Positions 15,037 to 27,760 of a DNA stretch of 64,000 bases are shown piece after piece. The notes under the pieces were generated by a model that saw nothing but the letters and a program-made list of their open reading frames with translations, made no database searches and was not told where the DNA came from. Source of the DNA: Brugia malayi (lineage: Eukaryota; Nematoda; Chromadorea; Rhabditida; Onchocercidae); contig NW_025062479.1 of assembly GCF_000002995.4 (NCBI RefSeq), positions 22,688,721 to 22,752,720 on the forward strand. The letters run 5' to 3'. Position 1 is the stretch's first letter. Each line of letters starts with the position of its first letter. A program made the translations under genes and the position numbers.

Positions 15037-18000
15037 TTATTGTTGATCATCGATCAGGCAAGAAGTACTTGTTGATAGATTATCAGAAGTAGAACAAGCC
15101 CATGATGAGCCACATAATGCCCGTGTAGTATTACTTTCCGAAAATTCTCGTTCCAGAAGGAAACGTTCTAAGCTGAAATTAATAATTCAAATTTATGTGA
15201 AATTATTAAATTTCAAAAAAATTCAATCATTTTTTTTTTTTTTTTTAATAAAAAATTATAAAAAGTTTTAATAGTTTCGCTTCCTTTTTTTTCTTCCAAT
15301 TTTCTGAAAAAAACAAAAGAAATCGATAGTGAAATATTTGTTAAAAATAATTAAATTATAAATTCGGTAGAAATAATATGCGGAACTAATCAAAATAATT
15401 TTAATAATAAATTTCTGAGAAAAAAAAAATTAATTTCAAATCTTCTGATAGAGTTGAATTAATGAAATATTTTTTAGCATTTAAAAAATGAAATATCTCT
15501 TTTCTAAGAGTTATTTCATTTTTTTTTTTTTTCAAGAAATATTCAAAATGATATTTTTGAAGTTTCTCAGTAATTCTTTATAATCACTCAAAGATTAGAA
15601 TTTATAAGATAATTATTAATAGTTTGAAAAAAATTTAGAAATTTTCAGCATAAAATTAGAAAACGATTTATTTTTATCATTTAACATAAAAATTATTCTC
15701 TTTTTCAATTTATATTCATTCTTTGTTCAAGAAATACATTTTTCTTGTTTTTATTTGAATTATCAAAATTTATATTATCATAATTGATTTGTCGCTTTAA
15801 ATTAGCTCCTTGAATTTTTCTCGATCAAATTAACATAATTATCATTTGATTCCAGAAACACTTGGAGCTTTTCTGGTGATAGCGTTGAAGTAGTAAACAA
15901 ATAACTCGTAGCACTTATCATTATCACTTTATCAGTTTCATATATTTCCAATTCCTAGTAGTACTTTGAAATATTTATTATCCATGTTAACAAATATTTT
16001 GTTTACTGCGCAATTTGTCGCAATTTTCATTCTTTATCATTTATCATAATCATTTGTTAGTGTTAATTGATGGTTTGTGCAGTTTATTCATCATTCAATT
16101 TCAATCATTGTCACATAATCAAACAAATGTGACATTTTTATTGAAATTTTTGCTAGTCCCTTGATCATTTAATTCAGAAGAATAATCTTCTCCGTGATGA
16201 GTTATAAATTTAAATTTATCCATTGTGTCGCATCTTCGTAGCTTCAATTGATGGATGAATCACTTAGATGATGAAGTAAATATATCACGTGTAACTACGC
16301 TTATACGTGTAATTACGCTTATACCATCATTTGATAAGTAGGATGTAAGTTCACTTTAACTTCGTATATTACTTTAATGTCACATCGTTGTCGTTTCCAA
16401 TGGTAATTCAAGCAGATCTTCGCATCTGTCCTTCTATTTGCTAACTTTTGCGCTTTTCCAGTAAATTATCGCTTCATTGATGATCGTTTCCTTAAGAAAT
16501 GAAAGTGGCGGAATATTTCATTGCTCATTTCGCATCGATTCATTCATTTGTTTGATTTCCTGTTTTTACATTCAGAATATCTGATCAAATTAAAGTAGCA
16601 GTGGAAGTGAATTTGATGAATACTTCATCTAAAATAATTTATCGAAAATATTTTTGACCAACTAAATTATAGCTAATTAAATATGTATTTTAATAATTCA
16701 ATTAATTTGTTAGTATTATTAGTCTCATTTATTATATGTAAAATTAAGATATGCAAAGTTCTACTTACCCAGTTTTATTTGGCTTAATCTTGCTCCAACT
16801 TTCACTGTTGCTGTTTGTGACGTTTCTATTCTCGATGATACGTCGAGAGTTCTGAAATGTAATTTAAATTTGAATTAATCCAAGTAAAAGATGATCAGAG
16901 TTGAAATAAAAGCTAGAATTAATTATTAAAAAAAAAAGAACAAAATACCTAGTGAATATAAAAGAACGGAAATAATTATGCATCTCTTTAATATGACTAA
17001 ATTTAATTTCCACTCTTTTGGCTAAAATAAAGGATTGGTAATTTTCCATTTTCCGGAAAATATTTTAGCTTCCTTTCAACCAAAAATATCAAAAATTTTT
17101 ACTGCCAGAAAGCATAAATTTGCACTGTTGCAAAATTAATTTAATTTTCATAATTTAAATCAAAATATGAAAGTAAAATAAATTAATGCAAGAGGAATAC
17201 ATGAATATCACTGACCTTTGGCGATGATAATGTGATAAGCTGCTGCTGGAACTTTTGCTCGGTGTTGCATTTTGTCGTGCAGTGCTGTTTGCATGATCGA
17301 TTTTGATATTGTGATTGCTTGAATCTCGAAATATTTCTTGCACCCATTCCGGATACTTGTGCATGCAACACGGACGTATACGGCGAAATTGGGCCGGAAT
17401 TTCTGCTCTGAATCCGAATTCATACTATGTGATTTAGATTGATCTTCCGGAAAACCAGTAAGAATAGGGAGAAATCAAGTGATAAGTGAAATAATCAAAT
17501 GAAAAGTCTTAAAATAATTTTCTTTAACTCTTAAAATAATTTAATATAATTAATGAATTAAAATTATTATTACTGTTTTATGTGACAAAATTTGCATTTT
17601 AATAAAAGCACAAAAAGCAACAATGAATATTTGTTGAAAAATAAAAACGTCAATTGCGCTTTATAAGCAAAGTGGAAAAATTGCCATTTGAAGCCATCTG
17701 CTGTAATTGATAATTTAATTTGATCAAAAAATTAAATAAATTCTTTTACAAATACAGAAAGAGAGGAAAAAAGAAAAAAAAAATGCCAAAGAGTAGAAAA
17801 AAAAAAAAACGAAATATTCTCCAAAATTTCATTTATTATAATTTTAACAAATAGTATTATCAGTTTATCAAATTTAACTTAAACATTTTTTTTTTCTGCA
17901 AACAAAAATGATAAGCTAAATTAGCATTAGAAAATATAAAATAAAAAACAGAAAGAATATGTGTAAATAAATTTGAAAATGATAAAAAAAAAAATTTATT

Positions 18001-21000
18001 CCTAATTTACTTTTTTTTAGTGCACATGCAAATAAAATTTAATCATAATAAATTGAAATAATTGAATACAATTATTCATATTTTAATATTTTAAAAGCTT
18101 TTCTAGCAATAAAAAATATTTTTGTGCAAAAGATAAACAAACAAATAAACAAAAAATAAATAAATAAAATAGAAAAAAAAAAAAGGAGAACATTATTACT
18201 ACAACATAACAACATTGGGAAAAAAAAAATAATAAAAAGGAAGGAAATTGTTCCATTCTGATAGTAGCGATAGTGTCAGCTTGAGTGTGTTTTAGTCATT
18301 CTGAAAATGAAATTTCAATCAAAATTTCAATTTTCCGCCTGTATTTATAAAATAATAAATTTTATTGGATTAATTGTAGTGATTATATTTTGATTTTTTA
18401 TCTCTCAATAATATCAAACTTTTCAATCATTTGATAAAAGTGCATAATTTTGTTGTAATAAGTTAATTAGTTTACTATTTAACTTAAAATTTTAACATTT
18501 TTCTATATTTGTAATTTATATGTATTTATTGTATTATATTCTAAATGAATTAATTCACATCTAATTTCATATTTTTGTAATTTTTTTATTAGCATAGTAA
18601 AAAAAAAATCTCATATTGATTAAATCAACTAATTAAATGATTTTTAAATGAAATAGTGAAAAAAAAAAATAAAACGAATATTTATTGAAGAGTATAACAT
18701 TCTCTAATATCATCTACAAAATTATTTTGTTGATATTTATTAATAAGCTAAAAAAAATTTAATCTATTGGAAATTAATAAACTAAAAAATTTAATCTATT
18801 GTTTCTTTCTTTCTTTTTTCTTTTTTTTTTTTTTTTGAAACATTGAAATTAAATTTAAATTAAAACATAGTCTTACACCTTAGGAGTAGCACGATGAAAA
18901 AATGATGACAATAAATCAATGGGAAGTGGAAAGATTATTGTCGAATTTTTCTCCGCGCTTAAAAAAAAAAATTTTAATGAATTGAGATATATTTGATATT
19001 ATTTGAAGTAATTTCATATATTATAGAACTTAATCGTACAACTTTTTTTAAATATTTATTTAGTATTTTTATTACAATTTCAATTATTCCAAATAGAATT
19101 TCAATTCTTTCTTCAAATATCAGTTTTAATCTTTGATAAAAAGAAGGTTATACTTGTAAAACTAAACTTTTTCTGTGAGATGAAATTTGTTTAATCTTTA
19201 AAATTTCTTTCTCGTAATACTCAATATTTTAAATGTCATCATTATCCCTTATAACTATCTCTTTTTTGTTGGTTAAATCAAGAAATCTGATATTTACCAA
19301 AGAGATCAAATTAATGGCTATTGATAATAAAATTACAAATTAATAAGATCAAAAACAAATGATCTAATATGCTTATTTGTTTTTTTTTTTTTTGCTTATA
19401 AATATATCTATATATTTTATATTAATCTACCTATCTATATTTATTATTTTGTAGTAAATAATATGTCTAAGATTAATTTATTTTGTTCTTTTTTTTTTTT
19501 TGCATTTACTCGAGAAATTTCAGTCCATTTTTTTGTATTTACTCGAGAAATTTCAGTCCATTTATTTTGTATTTACTCGAGAAATTTCAGTCCATTTTTT
19601 TTGCATTTACTCGAGAAATTTCAGTCCATTTTTTTTGCATTTACTCGAGAAATTTTGAAGTAATATAAGGTCAATATAAGGTTAACCTTATTGAGTTTAA
19701 AGTTTGCAAATATCGTAGCTGTAGCGCAGATGGTGATTCAGCAATTACTTCAGCGGCTTCTTTAAGAGCACGTGATGCCTTCTGTTCACCTTCCGCAACA
19801 ATTACCTAAAATTTTAAGTGAAGAAAAAAAAAAAAATGAAATATGAATTGAATTAATACTTTTCCCTTTTTCAAATCTCTGTGGAAACTATTAGGTTTTT
19901 TTTGCAAATCAATTTAAAACTTCGATTATTTATTTAATCCTTAAAAATGGTAATTAATTTTAAAAGATATTAGTTATTAAAAGTAATTAATTCATTTTAT
20001 TTATTTAATTATAGTTACAGTTAAGCTGGTTTAATGTTAATTAATGAACTTTTCGAGAAAAATTATAAGTTCAACAAATAATTTAAAAAAATAACCTTAG
20101 CTCGAGCTTCACGTGCAGCTTCAGCTTCTGCAGCCATAGCACGTTGAAGTTGAATTGGAAGTCGAACATCTTTTACTTCTACTCTTTCTACTTTTACTCC
20201 CCATGGTTCTGTAGCTTCATCAAGTGTTATCTGAAAATTTTGCTTCTATTTAATATTATTTAAATTACCCGAAAATTTACTTTAAAATCATATTAATTTA
20301 ATCATCTAAAAATTTACTTTTATTTAATATTATCTAAATTACCCGAAAATTTACTTTCAATTCATATTATTTTAATTATCTGAAAATTTACTTTCAACTA
20401 ATACTATTTAAATTACCCGAAAATTTACTTTCAAATCATATTATTTTAATTGTCTTAAAATTTGCTTCCATATTTATTTACATTAATTACATATGTTGCA
20501 ATATTGTAATAAGTAATTATCCAAATCATAACAAATAAATATAATAAATATTATTTGAGAAAATGTTAAAATTCATTTAGTTTAAGGAATGAACAAAAAT
20601 GAAATTTTTACTACTATTCATTGAATTTATTACTTTATTAAATGAAATTATTTTTAAAGAATTAAGCCAAACATACTTGCATTTGCAACGAAATAGCTTC
20701 TCGATCAGAAAGCATTTCGGTTAAAGTTTTTGTTCCAAGAATATTCCTTAATGTTGTTTGTGCGAGTAGTTTTGTTGATCTAAATTTTATAAAAATTTGT
20801 GTTAATTAAATTTCGCTATCAATTATCTCATATGTTATCACATTGAATATAAATTAAAGCATTTCAGTATCTAAGAATAAATATCATTGAAATATTTATA
20901 ATTATTTTTCATAAATGTATAAAATATGTTTACTTTTATAACTTAAGACAATGAAAAAGAAATAAGAGAGAAAAAGAAGGACTGAAATTGGATTTTTTAA

Positions 21001-21486
21001 ATTATCATTTGATTATCTAGTAAAAATGAAAAATTTTAACTCTAAACTTATTTCTCATTAACGAAATAATTTTATTTGTTCATTTGCAATTCGTATTTTA
21101 AAAGAAAATTTAAAACAAAACATTTTAATACTAAAAAAAAAAAAAAACCTCGCAGCATCTTCAACATTAGTAACTGATACAGTAGCATTTGATATTCGAA
21201 AATAAACAACTGCATCTACAGCTACAGTTACCGAATCTTTAGAAAGAATCTGAAATCAGCCAATTTTCTCAATTTTAAAATTTTTTAAAAAAAAAAAATA
21301 GAAAAGTAGTTTAAACATATATGTAATATACAATGATAGGTTGTCAAAAGTTTCACTTAGCTTACGATAGTATTGATTAGTATTTGATAAAAAATGATAA
21401 AGTTTTGATGAATGAAAAAGTTGAACAAAATTGCTTATAAAAATGATAAATTAAACTACTATTAAGTAGATAAAAAGAAATTAGTG

Positions 21487-21517
<31 letters not shown>

Positions 21518-24500
21518 AAGTAAATATTTTTTCATTTAAATATTTGTATATGAAATTTACCTTGGTGATAATTCAATGCAAATGTGACATACTTTAATAC
21601 ATTGTTTTTAATTATGATAAAATAAAATAAAATATGAAAGTGAAAAAAGGAGGTGATAATTTAATCAAAAATGAATATCTGAATGTTACCTCTTGAGGAG
21701 GCACTTCGAATGAGATCACACGTAAATCAACTTTACGATATGTATCTATGCATGGCACAACAAAAAATATGCCTAAATATTGATTTTATAATAAATTAGT
21801 AAATTTTTATAATTTAAGAAATTAAATTATCATATATTTAAAGGTGGTTAAAAAAAAAAAAAAAATTAATTGAGCAGTATACCAGGGCCTTTTGCGCCAC
21901 CAGGCATTAAACGACCTAATCGAAATACCACGACCCTTTCATATTCTTGTACAACCTAAAATAAATATTTTAACAAACACAATGATAACCAGAATGAATG
22001 ATAAATGATAACGAACGTACTTTCTTATCTCATTGATCTCTTTTATCTTTTTATCAAAGTTTATACATATTGATTGCTTTTATAACACTTTTCATGTTTA
22101 GTTTTTTCTTTTTTTTTTTTTTGCATAAAAAAAAGACGAAATTAAATTGTGGCAAAGATTTTAGAATGTATAATTTTTTAATTAATTTTATATTTAATTA
22201 ATTTTTTTTTACTTTTTATTAATATTATCTGCTAGTAAATCAATATGAAATGATTAAAGTTACATATTAAGATCAGACTTTTTTGGCAAAATTTGTTAGA
22301 TCATTAAGTCTCATATTGTTTTCCTTTTTTTTCTTTGTGTTTATTTTTTGTATTTTTGTATTTTTTTTTTGAAGCTTTAAAATAAGCGATAAGTTGTTTA
22401 CACATCGAAATGATCAGATATTTAATAAATGAATTTGACATTCAAATACTTTAATTCAAAAATGATTACTAATAATTATTGGAAATAATGACATTAGTGA
22501 AATAATTAACTTATCGAAGTGAAAAAAATAATTAACTTACTTTGACGCACATACATACTGAAATTGGTAATGTGAAAAAGATCAATATATAAGATAATAT
22601 CGTTAGAATCCAACCACAAAAGCCTAATTCACTTTGTATATTAGCTGAAATAAAAAGTAAGAAGTATGAATATATGAAATATATGTGAAAAATATATGAA
22701 ATTTTGATTAAAATTTAAAGACTGAAGTTTGTAAATAAATGTGTGTGAAAATTTTGCTTACCTTTAATAAATAAATGAATCAAAAAAGATGCATTTATGA
22801 ATATATAGACTTTATATTTTATATTTATATTTGTATTTATATTTATACTTATATTTACATATTTATCGTCATACTTATATTTTTATTTACATTTATAGTT
22901 AGATTTATATTTATTCTTATATTTCATTAATTAGCACAAGTAGCTTATATGTTGGCAGAGATAGAAAAGGAAAAAAGGAGAAAATGAAAATTATTATAAT
23001 ATAATAAAATAAAATAGTTTTAACTGTGGCAATAATCATATTTCTCATTTCTTTCTTGCTTTAGAATAAATAATAATTTTTTTTTTTTTTAATTTCCATA
23101 ATTTTAAGTTCATTTTTACTTAAATTTTATTACTGATTTATTGTCAATTCTCTTAATCTCCGTTAAAAATGTATTAAAAAAAAATTAATATAATTTAAAT
23201 AAAATCACTGTTAATATTATATTATAATTGACTCTTCCTCAACTTAATAATATTTTATTGGAAAATATTTTCCTATTAATTCCATCTGACAAATGGTGCA
23301 ACTTTGTTTCCTAACTGATAAACTGATAATGGGCGCAGTTTTATCAATATTCATTTTTGGCATATGCATTAACAATTAGTAAATAAATTGTAATTAAGAA
23401 TGATTTTGTATAGCAAAAATTTCATACTCAAAATGAAAAAAAACCAACTTTATTCTGTCAACTTTATTCTTACTTGTTCCATAAAAAAAAAAAGTAGGTA
23501 TGGGAAGTCAAACTGCAATTTAAGAGAAATATTGAACAATAAGAATTCATTACTGAAATTATTCAGTTATTAAAGATTGTTTCATGCATATAAAATTATA
23601 TGCTTGAAAAAAGCCTAATAAATTTTATGAGCATTTGAGAATTTCTGCAAAAGTAACTTGCAGTCCAAATTTTAGAAAAATTTCTAACTTGATTTCTCAA
23701 GTAAGATGAAACGTTAAAGGATGACAATATTGATTGATTTTGTCTCAAGCAATGCTAAAGAATAGCAATATTGATTGATTTTGTTTCAAGCAATGCTAAA
23801 GAATAGCAATATTGATTGATTTTATTCCAAGCAATGCTAAAGAATAGCAATATTGATTGATTTTATTTCAAGCAATGCTAAAGAATAGCAATATTGATTG
23901 ATTTTGTTCCAAGCAATGCTAAAGAATAGCAATATTGATTGGTTTTGTTTCAAGCAATGCTAAAGAATAGCAATATTGATTGATTTTATTTCAAGCAATG
24001 CTAAAGAATAGCAATATTGATTGATTTTATTTCAAGCAATGCTAAAGAATAGCAATATTGATTGATTTTTGAAACAACCATAATTCTCGACGAAAAAATT
24101 TTTTTATAACTGTGATTGTATTAAATGTATGAAATGATTGAAAGATTCTAATATTAGCTTACGATTGCATTTTGCCTCAATTTCAGCTTGTTGTTTCACA
24201 TTTGTGTCAAATTTAACTACATTTGTACATGATTGATCATAGTTCAAACCATTTACAGTAGACATTCGATTCTTTTTCGCGAGAATTGATGGACTTTTTG
24301 GTAACTAAAGAAGGAAATACGAGAGAAAATAAAGTAAAATAGAGATCACTATTTTCATTTCATTAAAATTATAGTATTATTTCAAAAAAAAAAAAAGTTT
24401 CACATATCTGAAAAAAAGATTTATTTAGTGCTAGGAAATAAATTCTATAAACTAATTTATGTTATACCTGTTCGATCAGATTATCAACTCTTTCCATAAC

Positions 24501-24671
24501 AGATTTTTCTGCCTCATCACTACTATCATCACTTAATGGAAGATCATCTTTGATATTGAGTGAAGTAAATGATTGACTTCTTTCATCAATGAAATGACTA
24601 TTGGTAGGATTCATCGATGATGATGATGATGATAATATGAATTCATGTTTAGATGTTGACATTGTTGACAA
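15037..24671 (-). CDS. mec-2: MEC-2 ortholog, stomatin/SPFH-domain mechanosensory channel subunit
   Basis: Stomatin family member that in C. elegans binds the MEC-4/MEC-10 degenerin channel at the plasma membrane of touch neurons. Exons (5'->3'): 24671-24468, 24304-24163, 22644-22541, 21955-21883, 21772-21690, 21249-21149, 20779-20677, 20230-20096, 19805-19687, 18957-18879, 17424-17216, 16851-16769, 15167-15037. All phases agree; 521 residues. Residues 1-115 are Ser/acidic-rich, with the MEC-2-like [10 protein letters not shown]. The membrane hairpin (about 125-149) includes Pro142, matching the cholesterol-binding MEC-2 P134, and Cys148 and Cys182, matching palmitoylated C140 and C174. The SPFH domain follows ([48 protein letters not shown]), then a helical part ([20 protein letters not shown]) and [17 protein letters not shown]. 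The tail has [14 protein letters not shown], as in MEC-2, then a divergent Ser-rich end. Family identity is certain. MEC-2 rather than UNC-1 or STO rests on the N- and C-terminal matches. Confidence 0.95.
15850..16580 (-). other. Less AT-rich non-coding island in the last mec-2 intron
   Basis: Between the last two mec-2 exons, base composition is noticeably more balanced than in other introns, with few homopolymer runs. Yet there is no long open frame on either strand. Repeated short elements such as TATCATTTATCATAATCATT and two copies of CGTGTAA[C/T]TACGCTTATA (16288-16321) are present. It may be a 3' UTR of an alternative isoform or an intronic regulatory element; the sequence does not decide. 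Confidence 0.4.
16585..16628 (-). other. Candidate alternative terminal exon of mec-2
   Basis: On the minus strand a strong acceptor (ATTATTTTAG) precedes position 16628. Joined to the phase-1 donor of the exon at 16851-16769 it would add [14 protein letters not shown] and then stop at 16587-16585. That gives a short alternative C-terminus in place of the 43-residue end encoded at 15167-15037. The less AT-rich stretch that follows (about 15850-16580) could then be its 3' UTR. C. elegans mec-2 is known to have alternatively spliced 3' ends controlled by MEC-8, which makes this plausible. It remains a reading from splice signals only. Confidence 0.3.
19497..19656. repeat. 35 bp tandem array, about 4.7 copies, in a mec-2 intron
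   Basis: The unit is TTTACTCGAGAAATTTCAGT followed by CCATTTTTTTTG. The array begins about 30 bp beyond the 5' splice site of the exon at 19805-19687 on the minus strand. Copies differ mainly in T-run length. The two plus-strand frames open through it are products of the repeat. Confidence 0.93.
23708..24075. repeat. 41 bp tandem array, about 9 copies, in mec-2 intron 2
   Basis: The unit is GCAATGCTAAAGAATAGCAA followed by TATTGATTGATTTTGTTTCAA. Most copies differ at only one to three positions (G/A in TTTTRTT, C/T in TTYCAAG). It ends about 90 bp before the exon at 24163-24304 and lies wholly in the intron between the second exon and the hairpin exon. Confidence 0.95.
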
Positions 24672-27276
24672 ATATTCAATGAGACAAAATTAATACGGAT
24701 ATGTTACTAACGAAAGAAATATTCAAAAACTTTTCTTAAATCATTCAAATTAAGGAAAAGTCATTTTCACGATTAAACTTTAATAAAAAAATAAAAAGAA
24801 AAAAAAAAACTAATAATTATTAAAATTTACAAATTGTAAAATACAAATTGATCAGACTAAAACGATTCAAAATATAGGTATAAATGTATAAAAATGAGCA
24901 AGTAGTTTAAAATATTAGAAAGTTAGCATAGAGATGGTTGCATTTATTTAAAATGCATGAGAGAAAGTTTATTCTACATCCGCTTAAGCAAAAAAAAAAA
25001 GAAGAAAAGACTTAAATTTTTACGCTATTTAAAAGAAGGAGGAATAAAAGAGATGAAGCTAAGAAAAGATGTCACAATGCCGCCTGAATGATTTAAAGAT
25101 TGTTAAAGAAAAAATGAAACAAAAAAGAAAATAAAGTAAAAAAGAAATATTATCTTTTACAATTGGTTCATATATTTTCATATTGTCTTAGTATTTGTCT
25201 CACATATTTTTTTTTTTTCATTATAATATTGGAAAATTTTTAAACATTCACAATTTTCAATTCAATTTTTAATTCAATCTTCAAAAACACATAACTATAG
25301 CATGCAGTAAGTACCATTATAGCATGCATTATTGCTATCATTTTTACATTTCTCTCCAAGAATAGCTAATATCATCTTTCAAAACATGACATTTAACCAT
25401 TTTTTTTTTTTTTTTTTAAAATGCATTCCATTTTATATTTTCGAATTTTGAACTCGTTTTTTTTTTAAGAAAAAAGATGAATTTTTTATTTGTAAAATTT
25501 TAATTAAAGTTTAAAAATATGTATATTAATTAAAAGAAGAATAATTATTATGTAATAAATAACTGAAAGGTCTTTCATTATTCATTTTGCTCTCATTACA
25601 ACTATAATTATAAGAAATTACACGATTATTACTATTATTGTTGTTATACGTTATATATTATTCATAGAAATATAATTGTAAATATCTTTCTTATAATATT
25701 GTTATCGTCCTTTAAGAAGTAAAGTTAGAGTAAGTATAAAGTAATTATAAGGTAGGCTAGGTGCATGGCTAAAGTTAATTAATTTTTTTTTTTTTTTGTT
25801 TGTTATTAATAATGATACTTATTTCCACTTTTCATTCTCTTTCCAAAAACAAAAAAAAAGAAAAGAAGAAATATTTATAACATTATTTATTTGTTTGTTT
25901 ATAATATTTGTTCATGATACTATTTATTAAAACATGCTATTATTTACTAGTTCTCTTCTTTCTTTTTTTTAAAAATTAATTTTATAGCATTTTTTATCAT
26001 TTATATAAAATTATCCTTTTCATAGTAACAAAAAAAAAAGGAAAAAAAAAAGAAAAACATGAGAATGAAAGGAAAAATTTATGAATTCAAAATAATTAAA
26101 ATTTAAAGAATAGCAAAAAGGAAAGAAGAAAAAAGTGAAATGCTTTCATATGGTAATGAAAAAGGGAAAATTTTGTTGAAAGCTATATTGTCAAACAATG
26201 ATTTATGTAAGCATATGAAATAACTAAAAATCAATGAAAGTAAGAAAAAGAAAAACCAATAATTACAAAGTAATCAAACATTGTTAATTCAATTATTTCT
26301 AATATATTTTATCTTATAAAAATTCATATATTTTATAAAATTTACATTTAATTCAAAAATTGATATTTGAATTTTTGTGACAAAAATTTATAAATTTTTA
26401 ATAGTTTGTATAAAGATCAAATATATAAGATATATAATTACAAAGTAATCATACATTGTTAATTCAATCATTTCTAATATAAAATTTAAATTTAATTCAA
26501 AAAACAAGATTTGATTTTTTTGTGACAAAAAAATTATTAATTTTTTATTGAATTTTGGATAAACGAAATAATTTGTATAAAATTACTTTTGTATCAAATA
26601 ATTAATACCATATCTAATTTCATAAACGTTGATATTGTCTACTGGAATAAAAAATTCAAAATTACACAACTTGACAATAACATAGTAAATACAAATTTTA
26701 TAGTAAAATTTGTTTATGACTAGGAGAAAAAAAAAAAACTTTAATTTGCAAATATTATATTTTCTAAAATGTTTATCTGAACATTAACTAATATGTAAAT
26801 TTGAGAAATCTAGGAAAAAAAAAAGAAGAAATGGATTTGTAATGCAAAAAAAAAAAAATTGTAAAGACGATGAAACTGGTTTATTTTCTTTTGATAAATT
26901 TTATTTAATAAAATTTAATTGTTATCGATTTTGCTAACATCGTAAAATTGTTTTCCTTTAGCTAATGAAATAAGAGAAAATTTAAGCATTGCATTCAGTG
27001 ATTGATTTTATTTTTCACTGTTAAAAGAGAAAAAAAAAAACGATGAGAAAAGGAATAAAAATAGCAGCAAGCATAGAGATTGAAATTGAATTAAACTAAC
27101 CAAAATGAGTGGAATAATTAGTGAAGGATATTAAATTTTAAAAAGGATGAATCATCTTAAGATCTTATTAGACTGAGAGCTAAGCAATATAATGATTAAG
27201 TTAATTTAAAATAGAGGAAAAGATGACAAAAATTTGTCGTTGACAAATTTGATAGATTAATTAGAGACAGACAGAC
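24672..27276. other. Upstream region of the short mec-2 first exon; no other exon seen
   Basis: This separates the ATG of the short isoform (24671) from the alternative first exon at 27277-27760. It is AT-rich with simple runs. On the minus strand TTTCTTTCGTTAG ends near 24709, about 37 nt before the ATG, and could be a trans-splice or 5' UTR acceptor. If the longer isoforms exist, the whole stretch is also intron for them. Confidence 0.5.
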
Positions 27277-27760
27277 CTCTAGTAGAATTAAATTGTTCAC
27301 GATGATGTAATTTCGATTCTTCTGCGATACGATGACTTGCTCTGGCTATTATTTCTTCTGTCGTTGGTCGTATCCATAGCAAAGATCGACGTCGTTCGTT
27401 GTTAAGATTATGCGACAGACGTCGCATTGTTGTTGATTGTTGATTTCCGGTACCGAACGGATATAATGATTCCGTGCTTCGTGTTAAAATTTTTTGAGTG
27501 TTATCGTCAGTTGATTGGGTGATATTGCTATCAATGTTATTAATGCCATCATCATCATCATTATCATCATTATCACAATCATCAACAACGAATGAGCGCA
27601 AATGATCATTATCATTGGGCGCTTTTGACATTTGTCTTTTGTTTGGCATTGTTAAACCAACAATCGTCAATATTCCACCCTCCAAATCTTCTTGAAATTT
27701 TTCTCGTTGAGTTAATATGGAACAGCAATTGCTTGTGATAGATCCGATAAATGGTAGCAT
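27277..27760 (-). CDS. mec-2: Probable alternative first coding exon of mec-2 (long N-terminus)
   Basis: This open segment encodes about 161 residues from ATG at 27760 and ends at a donor (AGAG|GTCTGT) in phase 1. It is far less AT-rich than its surroundings and has no poly-Phe/Lys bias. It holds an acidic Asp/Asn-rich stretch (about residues 60-75) and the motif RRRSLLWIRPTTEEIIARAS. Joined to the acceptor of the hairpin exon (22644) it reads ...[16 protein letters not shown]. The C. elegans MEC-2 sequence just before the hairpin, as I recall it, is very similar (ANIQNEFGVCGW). That gives 567 residues in all. No pyrimidine-rich acceptor precedes the ATG, so it looks like a first exon. Alternative: the 5' exon of an unrelated gene whose other exons are not visible. 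Confidence 0.65.

Noticed and set aside
17155..17423. Three overlapping ATG-initiated minus-strand frames
   Set aside because: Two are shadows. The frame containing [13 protein letters not shown] is the real mec-2 exon 17424-17216, which is internal and not started by its Met.
19463..19668. Plus-strand frames with [16 protein letters not shown] repeats
   Set aside because: They read through the 35 bp intronic array and have no coding support.
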